Shown here in pieces: positions 1 to 7,033 of a stretch of DNA of 18,830 nt. The DNA is from an uncultured Bacillota bacterium (GTDB taxonomy: Bacteria > Bacillota_I > Bacilli_A > RFN20 > CAG-826), in assembly GCA_946623775.1 (NCBI GenBank), contig CAMORJ010000018.1, positions 1-18,830 of the forward strand, in the 5' to 3' direction. The notes below the pieces were generated by a model that worked only from the letters and a program-made list of their open reading frames with translations, was not told the origin of the DNA and searched no databases. The position numbers and the translations under genes were made by a program. Positions within the stretch are counted from its first letter, which is position 1; every line of letters begins with the position of its first letter.

Positions 1-495
1 TATTACGCCATCGTGGAAGGCGAAATGGAGCATGAAGAGGGAACGCTAAGAGACTATTTGACTCAGAACGACTTGCATTTGGTTTACGTCACGAAGAACA
101 AGACCAAAGGCAAGCTTGCCGTTACTCACTACAAGGTCATCAAATACAAAGCACCTTTTACTTTGCTCGACGTTCATATCGATTCAGGCAGGAAAAACCA
201 GATTCGCGTCCAGCTCGGTCAAATCGGCCATCACGTTATCGGGGACGACAAGTACGGCGAGCCCGCCAACCCAATCAACAGGCTTGGCCTGCACGCCTAC
301 CAATTGACTTTCGTGAATCCGCTGAACGGAAAGACATATGATCTCAAAGCCGACATGCCGGAAGAGATGAAGAAATTGTTCTTCCGCCCCCATAAACAGA
401 GCGCGGCTTCTGCTGCAAAGAAGCCAGAAAGGCCGACCAGGTCTGCAACCAGGATAAAGAAAGGAAAGCAAAGGAGAGCAAAAAAGCATGGGTAA
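1..495 (+). CDS. RluA-family pseudouridine synthase, C-terminal part (5' end outside window)
   Basis: The frame is open from base 1 and begins with the residues YYAIVEG, so the start and the catalytic HRLD motif lie upstream of the window; the internal ATG at base 25 is not a credible start. Visible family landmarks are GRKNQIRVQL, then GHHVIGDDKYG, then LHAYQLTFVNPLNGK, the usual end of the RluA catalytic fold. Such enzymes isomerise uridine to pseudouridine in 23S rRNA or tRNA in the cytoplasm; which site this paralogue modifies cannot be told (RluD/RluA/YlyB types are all possible). After the fold comes a lysine/arginine-rich tail of about 35 residues ending KKGKQRRAKKHG, probably a nucleic-acid-contacting extension. 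The gene ends in TAA and overlaps the next gene by 8 bases, so they are co-transcribed. Confidence 0.9.
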   Translation, partial: YYAIVEGEMEHEEGTLRDYLTQNDLHLVYVTKNKTKGKLAVTHYKVIKYKAPFTLLDVHIDSGRKNQIRVQLGQIGHHVIGDDKYGEPANPINRLGLHAYQLTFVNPLNGKTYDLKADMPEEMKKLFFRPHKQSAASAAKKPERPTRSATRIKKGKQRRAKKHG

Positions 496-2080
496 GTTCA
501 AGTTTTGGCTTTCAAAACTTCGTGAAGCGGCCATCTCGACCGCCCCAATCGCCATTTTGATCGTGGCTATTTTCCTAATTGAACGCTTTGCCCTCCCCGC
601 TGGTTTTTTCGAAGACAAATACCAAATCGCCGACCACGATATCTATGCATTCTTGATCGCCGTGGCAATGATTGTCTTCGGAACCATGTTCTTCAGCGTG
701 GGCACCGAGCAATCCATGACCGACATCGGTAAATACATCGGTTCGTCGGTGGTGAAAAAGAAGAACATATTCTTCCTGATTATAATGACCTTCGCATTGG
801 GCGTTTTGGTCACCATCGCCGAACCGGATTTGGCCGTTTTGTCCGGCCAAATCGGGGTAGCCAAAGAGATCATTGTCGGCGCAATCGGCGTAGGCGTGGG
901 TGTGTTTTTGGTCATCGGCGTGCTTCGCGTCGCCTTCAAAAAGAATCTCAACATCATGTTCCTCGCCTTCTATGGATTGGTGTTCATTCTGGTCTATATC
1001 ATCGACCCGCGGTTCCTTCCGATTTGCTTTGATTCGGGCGGCGTCACTACAGGCCCCGTCACCGTTCCGTTCTTGCTTGGCTTCGGCCTAGGCATGGCCG
1101 CCTCCCATGGCGGTAAGAATTCGGACGACTCCTTCGGTTTGACCGCTCTATGCTCAGTCGGACCGATTTTGGCTGTCGTCATAATCGCCGCGGTCATGAA
1201 ATTCTCAGGCCAAGAGCTGCCGACGATGGAACAATTCGCCGATCCTCTCGCCAGCTTAAACGGAGATATCGGAGGGAATCTCACTCATGCTTTGCTCTCC
1301 AACTCCAGAAGCGTGGCGTTCTCGGTCGTCCCGATTTTGGTGTTCTTCATTGTCTACGAACTCATATTCATCAAGCTGCCTTTGAAGACCGTGCTCCGCA
1401 TTGTTTTGGGCATGGTCATTACTTACATTGGCTTGGTGTCCTTCTTGAGCGCAGTCGAAACCGGCTTCATGCCGATTGCCAGCAAACTGGGGCAATCTTT
1501 GGGCACGGATAATAAATTTTTGCCGTTTGTAATCCTCCTAGGCGTTTTGTTTGGCTTGTTCGGCGTTTTGGCCGAGCCTGCGGTCCATGTCTTGGTTCAG
1601 GAGATCGAGCAGGTCAGCGATGGCGCGATCAAGAAGTGGGTCGTTTTGCTTATCTTCTCCCTCTCCATCGGCGTCGCCGTCGCGCTGCAATTGACCCGCG
1701 CCTACTTTGAGTTCGATTTGATGTATTACCTGATTCCAGGCTATATCCTGGTGTTCTCTTTATCCTTCTTGGTGCCGAAGATCTACACCGCGATGGCATT
1801 CGACTCCGGCGGAGTCGCTTCTGGGCCTATGACTTCGACCTTCGTCTTGCCTTTCTGCATCGGCTTTGCCTATGCAAGGGGCGAGGACGTATATCTTTAT
1901 GGCTTTGGTTTAGTCGCGATGGTGGCGATGATGCCGCTTATCGTATTGCAGATGATGGGCTTGATCATCATGATCAGGCGTAAACATGCCCTTGCGGTTG
2001 CGAGGAAGCGTCTACGCGAAGAGGACGATGAGCAGATCATCCATTTCTTTGAAGTTGAAGAAGAGGAGGCGGCTATCTGA
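488..2080 (+). CDS. DUF1538 family polytopic membrane protein (putative transporter or channel)
   Basis: A 530-residue, strongly hydrophobic protein with roughly a dozen membrane segments, recognised as DUF1538 from its two-fold internal repeat. Repeat 1 has AEPDLAV at 111-117 and FDSGGVTTGP from 181; repeat 2 has AEPAVHV at 362-368 and FDSGGVASGP from 438. Paired acidic-proline and DSGG(V)xxGP motifs in two halves resemble the duplicated architecture of many secondary carriers, so a transport role is inferred; the substrate is unknown. The C-terminus is charged and acidic (EEDDEQ...EVEEEEAAI) and probably cytoplasmic. The ATG at 488 follows an AAAGGAGAG site at 471-479 inside the preceding gene. 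Its TGA stop shares one base with the ATG of a PII-like gene and a second PII-like gene follows, which argues for direct regulation of this membrane protein by the small proteins, as in AmtB-GlnK. Confidence 0.88.
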   Translation: MGKFKFWLSKLREAAISTAPIAILIVAIFLIERFALPAGFFEDKYQIADHDIYAFLIAVAMIVFGTMFFSVGTEQSMTDIGKYIGSSVVKKKNIFFLIIMTFALGVLVTIAEPDLAVLSGQIGVAKEIIVGAIGVGVGVFLVIGVLRVAFKKNLNIMFLAFYGLVFILVYIIDPRFLPICFDSGGVTTGPVTVPFLLGFGLGMAASHGGKNSDDSFGLTALCSVGPILAVVIIAAVMKFSGQELPTMEQFADPLASLNGDIGGNLTHALLSNSRSVAFSVVPILVFFIVYELIFIKLPLKTVLRIVLGMVITYIGLVSFLSAVETGFMPIASKLGQSLGTDNKFLPFVILLGVLFGLFGVLAEPAVHVLVQEIEQVSDGAIKKWVVLLIFSLSIGVAVALQLTRAYFEFDLMYYLIPGYILVFSLSFLVPKIYTAMAFDSGGVASGPMTSTFVLPFCIGFAYARGEDVYLYGFGLVAMVAMMPLIVLQMMGLIIMIRRKHALAVARKRLREEDDEQIIHFFEVEEEEAAI

Positions 2081-2487
2081 TGGAAGAGCAAAAGAAACCA
2101 TACGATTCATCCCACCGAATCTACCCATTGCAGTTATTGATGGTGGTTGTAGGGGCTGGCCAGGCAAGCAGCGTTGTGCGCCTTTTGTACGAAAACGAGG
2201 CGTATATGTGCTGCGTTTGCAAGGGCAGAGGCACATCTCAAGGAGACGTTTACGACGTCTTCGGCATAGGCGACTTGAAGAAGGACATAATCTTCACGGT
2301 CATCAAAGAAGATAGGTGGCCGGTCATCAAAAAAGCGCTTGGCGAAAGATTCAAAGTGTCTTTCGCAAGCCGCGGCATCGCCGCGATCTCTCCGCTAGAA
2401 GCGTTGGCGGGGGTATCCATCTACAAAATGCTTGGCAATGTCAGATACGACGAAGCCAAAAAGACCGTTAAGCCGAAAGGAGAGTAG
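2080..2487 (+). CDS. PII-like regulatory protein, first of a tandem pair
   Basis: A 135-residue protein resembling the P-II family fold (beta-alpha-beta ferredoxin-like, usually a trimer). Residues 16-36 form the first strand and helix, 49-65 hold a short T-loop-like segment with GRGTSQGD then FGIGDLKKD, and RGIAAISPLEALAG (98-111) is the C-terminal region. A 15-residue charged leader precedes the fold. A cysteine cluster, CCVC at 44-47, precedes the T-loop; it is absent from the sister protein and could bind metal or sense redox. The uridylylation tyrosine loop of GlnB is not recognisable. The ATG overlaps the DUF1538 stop by one base and has GAGGAGG at 2063-2069. The sister protein lies 4 bases downstream. 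Likely role (inferred): binds a nucleotide or other effector and controls the DUF1538 protein. It is more divergent than its sister, so the family call is less certain. Confidence 0.75.
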   Translation: MEEQKKPYDSSHRIYPLQLLMVVVGAGQASSVVRLLYENEAYMCCVCKGRGTSQGDVYDVFGIGDLKKDIIFTVIKEDRWPVIKKALGERFKVSFASRGIAAISPLEALAGVSIYKMLGNVRYDEAKKTVKPKGE

Positions 2488-2491
2488 ACCA

Positions 2492-2860
2492 ATGGACAAT
2501 AAATACGTAGCAATCGTTTGCATCGTGAACCTAGGATTCACCGACTTGGTTATGTCGGCCGCGAAGGCCGCAGGCGCCCGCGGCGGAACGATTTTGAACG
2601 CCCGCGGAACCGGCAATAAAGACATCGAAAAGTATTTCGGCGTCACCGTCACGCCTGAAAAGGAAATCGTGGTTATCATTGCCGAAACCGAGATGCGTGA
2701 TAAATTGTTGCTCGCGGTCAACAAATCCGCCGGCATGGATACCAAAGGGCAGGGCATTGCCTTCGCCATCCCCGTATCCGATTGCGTCGGCATGACTCCA
2801 TCCGCTCCGATTGAGCAACCGAAGACCGAGGAAATCCCCGAAGAGAAAAGCGCTGAATAA
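2492..2860 (+). CDS. P-II family regulator, second of a tandem pair
   Basis: A 122-residue protein that fits the P-II-like family associated with DUF1538: strand-helix VAIVCIVNLGFTDLVMSAAK (6-25), GGTILNARGTG (31-41) as a shortened T-loop region, KYFGVTVTPEKEIVVII (47-63), and GQGIAFAIPVSDCVGM (86-101). An acidic, proline-containing tail follows (102-122). Start at ATG 2492 because AAAGGAGAG at 2476-2484 lies just upstream and the family fold begins at residue 4; an in-frame ATG at 2432 would sit inside the previous gene. The T-loop is far shorter than in GlnB/GlnK and lacks a clear modification tyrosine, so the effector and the way it contacts its partner are probably different. It is translated as part of the same message as the DUF1538 protein and the first PII-like protein; two non-identical PII-like proteins may form homotrimers or mixed trimers. 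Confidence 0.85.
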   Translation: MDNKYVAIVCIVNLGFTDLVMSAAKAAGARGGTILNARGTGNKDIEKYFGVTVTPEKEIVVIIAETEMRDKLLLAVNKSAGMDTKGQGIAFAIPVSDCVGMTPSAPIEQPKTEEIPEEKSAE

Positions 2861-2869
2861 AGATTGATT

Positions 2870-5800
2870 ATGGCAGACGAGGCTGGCAGCAGAACCATAT
2901 CCTCTTATCGCAAAAAGAATAAGGGGTCGCCTATTTTGGGTTATTTTGTTGCCGCTTTGAAGAATCCGAAGTCCCTTTTCTACTTCGTGTTGGCCTTGAT
3001 ACTTTTGGGATTCCTATGGTGCATGTATGGGCTGGTCGACAACTCATTCTCATCGGCATATAACTGGGACTACAGCCATCAGTATTTGCCATTCGCATAC
3101 CATTACCACGATTGTTGGCGGACCTTCTTCACCACGTTCCAATTCCCGCTATATTCGGAAGCGACGTTCATCGGAAGCGACAACATCGGATCCAATACCT
3201 ATTACGGCCTATTCGACCCGTTCGTCATTTTGATGTCGTTCTTCCCCAGGTTCTGGATCCCGCAGCTATTCGCGATGGCGACCATCGCCAAATGCACGTT
3301 GGCGGCGGTTTTCATGCGGATGTTCCTAAGGTATCGCGGCATCAAGGAATGGACGTCCCGCCTCGGCGCGGTCGCTTTGGCGTTCTCCGGCTATCTCAAC
3401 TTCATGGTTGGCTTCCCGAGCTTCGTCTCCGCCTTAACCTATGTCCCCCTGATCCTGTATGGCATTGAGCGCGTTCTGAAAGAGCAGAAGCCAGGGCCCC
3501 TTATCTTTGGCTTGTTCCTGATGGAGCTATCTTGCTTCATGCTGCTTGTCACGATGTGCATTTGGGGCGTTATCTATGCGGTGTGGCGCTTCTTCGCGAC
3601 GGTGAAGACGCGCGACGCAAGGCAAAATGCCATCGCTATCGCCTGCGGCGTATGCGGATTTGCAATCGGCATATTGCTTGGCGCTTGGGCATTGTTGCCT
3701 TCGCTGCGCGAGAGCAGCCTATCGGGCAGAACCAGTTCCATTGGCTCGGCTTATATGCATTCGCTGCTCGATGCGGTGAAGGGACGCGATATCTTCGCCT
3801 TGTTCATGAGGCTGTTCGAGGAGGTTGGGGATAACCCTGGACGCGAGTTGATGGGCTTGGTCTCCTTCTTCTATCCAACGGGCGGCTTCATCAGCTTGCC
3901 GCTTATCATCGTCCACAGCACCGGAAGCATTTACGATGCATGGACCGCATCCATTTTCTGCTACACGCCCTTCATAATTTTGTTCTTTGCGGGGTTGATC
4001 CACTCGATTCTGCAAAAGCGTTTCGACCATCTTATCGCGGTGGCGGGATGCGTGCTTTTGCTGTTTAGCACATTCGCTTATTATTTCTTCTTCGCCTTCT
4101 CCGGGAATGGATACGGCAGGTGGATGTTCGTGCTCGTCCCCGAAATCATTTTGTATGGCTGCTGGGCATTCGATCAAAGAAGGGATGGGCCTCGCTGGGT
4201 GCCTTTGGTTGCTTCCGTCATAGCCTTGGTTGGCTCCATCTTGGCATATTTCGCCATTACGTGGGTATTGAAGGGCAAATCCTTCAACGGCACCGAGAAT
4301 GGCATGACCTATTATTACAACAAATACCTTACCCCGACGGATAACTACGAAGGCCTATTGAGGCAATGGTATCTCTACTATGAAATGGGCCTGATCTTCA
4401 TCGAAGGCGTCATCTTCTTTGCGGGATACCGCAAGAAATTCCTGCCCCATGTGTTCTTGGCGATGCTTGCCTGCGAAGTGATCCTCGTAGGGAATACCGC
4501 GTTCTTCTATATCGGCACTTGGCCGCTTGAGACGACGTTCATGGGCGGGAATGCGTGGTTCAGGCATTACAAATGGGTGACCGACAACATAGAGTCCTAC
4601 GAGAAAGGGTTCCACCGCGTTTATATGGATTCCGCCGGCGGGACGGAGAACTATCATTACGCATTGGGCACGAATGAGTCTGCGTCCTTCCATTCGCTTT
4701 TGAATTTCGCCACGAACGATTTCTCCAACATGAATGGCATGAAATACGTCGATTACGGCAGCACCACCTATGGCGGAGAGGAATACATCAATATCTCCTG
4801 GACCAGCGCTTACCGCAATAAAAGGATGGCGATGGATACGGCTTTGGGCTTCCGCTACTACGTGGTGGAGCACAATTCCGATCGCAGGGTCTGGATCGGC
4901 GAGAACGTGCCTTTCGGCGCGGAAGAGATCCCTGGCTTCAGCGGAGACAGGAATGTATACCGCGTATACAGGATCAACGAGGATTATGTCCCTCAATTGG
5001 GACACGCGGTTGATGCGAATAAGCTTTATCGCCTTGGCGTCAGCGAGACTGGCTATTCGTCCAATTTCTATGGCTCAGCCAGCAACGCCCCTGCCTTCAT
5101 GCGCGACCAGCGCAAAGCGCAGGAAATCGAATTGATGGGCGCCGTCATCGATGATGACGCGGAACTCCCCGAAGGCTTTGACGTGAAGGCCGAACCGCCC
5201 TCTTCCATCTCCGACAGCGCGTTTGAGGAGAATTATGGATTGAAGCGCCTCACCGTTGGGTCTGGCATGAGCGCGCAGTTCTATATGTCCGATGAAAATG
5301 ACAGGCTCTTCCCAAACGACGACGCCCCCTATGTCGATGAAGGGGTTGGCTACTTCTTCCATAACAACGTCGGAGTCGAGGCGATCAACGCGGGCGGGAT
5401 GAAGGATGTCCGTTCCGGAATCGACCACATCGTCTTGCGTCCGGTGGGCTCGCAATACTTCAATTCCGATATACGGGGTGGCTATTTTGAGTTCAAATAC
5501 TACAACAACTATTACGCCTACTCCGATTACCATAGCAAGTTCGTCCCGAGGATCATCGTCTTCGGAGACAAGAAGCAGGAAGACGGGACCATCTTGGAGA
5601 ATCAGGTCCTCGCCTATGAAGGCAGGGCGATGAAAAACGTCGTGGAGATCGATCGCGGCGATTGGCGCAACTCCACGATCGGCTTATATCCGCGCGGCAG
5701 AGCCAAAGCGATTGCCTTGATCTGGCCGGAGTGGTGGAACAATGGCGTCGCTGAGCCTCATAAGTTCTCCGCCAGCACCGTAAGCATGTTCGTCGAGGAT

Positions 5801-6172
5801 TATCCCGTCTTGGAGCAGAAGTTCAGCTTCCTAAAGGATAACGCCCTGTTGAACGTCCAGAAATTCACGAACCATTACACGTTTGAGACCAACTACGCGA
5901 AAGACTCGCTTGTCGTAACTCAGCTCGGATATGATGCGGGCTGGAGCTGCGAAGCCAAACTGGAAGACGGCAGCTCCGTCAAGTGCCCGATGTACCGCTT
6001 AGACGGCGGTCTAGTCGGCTTCGTCGCGCCGAAAGGAAACAACACCTATAAGCTAAAATACGCAACCCCTTATGGATTATTGGGCCTATTGGGCGCACTT
6101 GGCGGGTTAGCGGTGTTCCTTGGATATTTCGCGTTCGAAAGAGTTTCGGCGAAACGCAAAAAACAGCAATAG
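2870..6172 (+). CDS. yfhO: YfhO-family multi-pass membrane protein (GT-C-like)
   Basis: An 1100-residue membrane protein. The first membrane segment lies at about 35-55, followed by the family's early acidic/aromatic loop (NWDYSHQYLPF from 65), about a dozen further hydrophobic segments to about residue 540, a large tyrosine-rich extracytoplasmic region (about 545-1060), and a final membrane helix at about 1068-1089 ending in a basic AKRKKQQ tail. The C-terminal pattern DSLVVTQLGYDAGWSCE ... GGLVGFVAP is typical of YfhO. Known members take part in glycosylating cell-surface polymers such as lipoteichoic acid, using undecaprenyl-linked sugars. Start taken as ATG 2870; an in-frame TTG lies at 2864, and neither has a good ribosome site. 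It begins 9 bases after the second PII-like gene, so it is probably co-transcribed, but no functional link is evident. No CsbB/GtrA-type partner is in the window. Confidence 0.88.
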   Translation: MADEAGSRTISSYRKKNKGSPILGYFVAALKNPKSLFYFVLALILLGFLWCMYGLVDNSFSSAYNWDYSHQYLPFAYHYHDCWRTFFTTFQFPLYSEATFIGSDNIGSNTYYGLFDPFVILMSFFPRFWIPQLFAMATIAKCTLAAVFMRMFLRYRGIKEWTSRLGAVALAFSGYLNFMVGFPSFVSALTYVPLILYGIERVLKEQKPGPLIFGLFLMELSCFMLLVTMCIWGVIYAVWRFFATVKTRDARQNAIAIACGVCGFAIGILLGAWALLPSLRESSLSGRTSSIGSAYMHSLLDAVKGRDIFALFMRLFEEVGDNPGRELMGLVSFFYPTGGFISLPLIIVHSTGSIYDAWTASIFCYTPFIILFFAGLIHSILQKRFDHLIAVAGCVLLLFSTFAYYFFFAFSGNGYGRWMFVLVPEIILYGCWAFDQRRDGPRWVPLVASVIALVGSILAYFAITWVLKGKSFNGTENGMTYYYNKYLTPTDNYEGLLRQWYLYYEMGLIFIEGVIFFAGYRKKFLPHVFLAMLACEVILVGNTAFFYIGTWPLETTFMGGNAWFRHYKWVTDNIESYEKGFHRVYMDSAGGTENYHYALGTNESASFHSLLNFATNDFSNMNGMKYVDYGSTTYGGEEYINISWTSAYRNKRMAMDTALGFRYYVVEHNSDRRVWIGENVPFGAEEIPGFSGDRNVYRVYRINEDYVPQLGHAVDANKLYRLGVSETGYSSNFYGSASNAPAFMRDQRKAQEIELMGAVIDDDAELPEGFDVKAEPPSSISDSAFEENYGLKRLTVGSGMSAQFYMSDENDRLFPNDDAPYVDEGVGYFFHNNVGVEAINAGGMKDVRSGIDHIVLRPVGSQYFNSDIRGGYFEFKYYNNYYAYSDYHSKFVPRIIVFGDKKQEDGTILENQVLAYEGRAMKNVVEIDRGDWRNSTIGLYPRGRAKAIALIWPEWWNNGVAEPHKFSASTVSMFVEDYPVLEQKFSFLKDNALLNVQKFTNHYTFETNYAKDSLVVTQLGYDAGWSCEAKLEDGSSVKCPMYRLDGGLVGFVAPKGNNTYKLKYATPYGLLGLLGALGGLAVFLGYFAFERVSAKRKKQQ

Positions 6173-6175
6173 GAT

Positions 6176-7033
6176 TTATTGTTTAAATGATTTGAGGTAG
6201 ATGTCGTATACCCTGTTTTTGGGCACGTTCATGTTGCGGGATACGGTGGCGATGGCCTCTTTTCCTTTGCGGCCGAATTCGAGTTCATCGCGGAGGGCTA
6301 AGGCGATTTCATTGTCGGTGGGGCCTTCTTGGGAAGACGTTTTTCCCTCGACGATGACCACCATTTCGCCGCGGAGGGAATCTTCGGGCAACAACGATAG
6401 TTCGACTAAGGTGCCGCGGATGAATTCTTCGTGGGCCTTGGTGAGCTCTCTGGCGATCACGGCTTTCCTATCTCCTAGGGTAGCCGCCATCGAGATAAGG
6501 GTTTTGAGAATGCGGTGAGGGGATTCGTAGAAGATCAATGTATCCTGAAGCGGAATCAGCTCGTTGAGCCTTGCGATGCGTTCGCTTTCCTTCGCGGGAA
6601 GGAATCCTTCGAAATGGAAGTGCTCGGTTGGCAGCCCAGAGCAAGCCAAAGCATTGAGCCCTGCATTCGGGCCGGAGCAGATGGAAACCTTGATGCCGTT
6701 TTCAAGGCATCTGGCCACCAAACGTGATCCAGGATCGGAGATGGCGGGATACCCGGCATCGGACATGTAGCAGACCTTTTTGCCGGACTTCAGCAGCTCG
6801 ATGATGCGGGCCGATGATTCCTCTTCGTTATGCTCGTGGCAGGAGATGAAAGGCTTGGAAATCTTGAAAAAACTCATCAATTTCCCAGAATTTCGTGTGT
6901 CTTCTGCAGCGATATAGTCTGTTTCCTGCAATACGGAAAGCGCCCGAGGATTCATCTCGGAAAGATTTCCAATGGGTGTTGCAATCAGATATAGCAAAGG
7001 CGATTCGCCTTCGAAATTGAGTTCCCGGTTCAT
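6176..7033 (-). CDS. rsmI: 16S rRNA (cytidine1402-2'-O)-methyltransferase RsmI
   Basis: A 285-residue member of the tetrapyrrole-methylase-like superfamily, close to the usual RsmI length. Motifs in order: YLIATPIGNL (15-24), AEDTR (43-47), CHEHNE, SDAGYPAISDPG (commonly SDAGTPGISDPG) and GPNAGLNALACSGLP. It uses S-adenosylmethionine to methylate the ribose of C1402 in the 16S decoding centre together with RsmH. The ATG overlaps the yaaT stop as ATGA, so translation is coupled. It is the last gene of the minus-strand operon and converges with yfhO, the stop codons being only 3 bases apart. In B. subtilis yabA, yabB and yazA lie between yaaT and rsmI; here they are missing. Confidence 0.97.
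   Translation of the reverse strand: MNRELNFEGESPLLYLIATPIGNLSEMNPRALSVLQETDYIAAEDTRNSGKLMSFFKISKPFISCHEHNEEESSARIIELLKSGKKVCYMSDAGYPAISDPGSRLVARCLENGIKVSICSGPNAGLNALACSGLPTEHFHFEGFLPAKESERIARLNELIPLQDTLIFYESPHRILKTLISMAATLGDRKAVIARELTKAHEEFIRGTLVELSLLPEDSLRGEMVVIVEGKTSSQEGPTDNEIALALRDELEFGRKGKEAIATVSRNMNVPKNRVYDIYLKSFKQ

Noticed and set aside
2432..2491. Longer N-terminus for the second PII-like protein from ATG 2432
   Set aside because: It would overlap the first PII-like gene by 56 bases and has no ribosome site, whereas ATG 2492 has a strong AAAGGAGAG.
4355..5005. 216-codon frame antisense to yfhO
   Set aside because: No domain, no ribosome site, and it opposes the continuous YfhO extracytoplasmic region.
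6143..6155. GTTTC-ggc-GAAAC hairpin near the end of yfhO as a terminator
   Set aside because: It is inside the coding sequence, only five pairs, and followed on the plus strand by A residues, not T.
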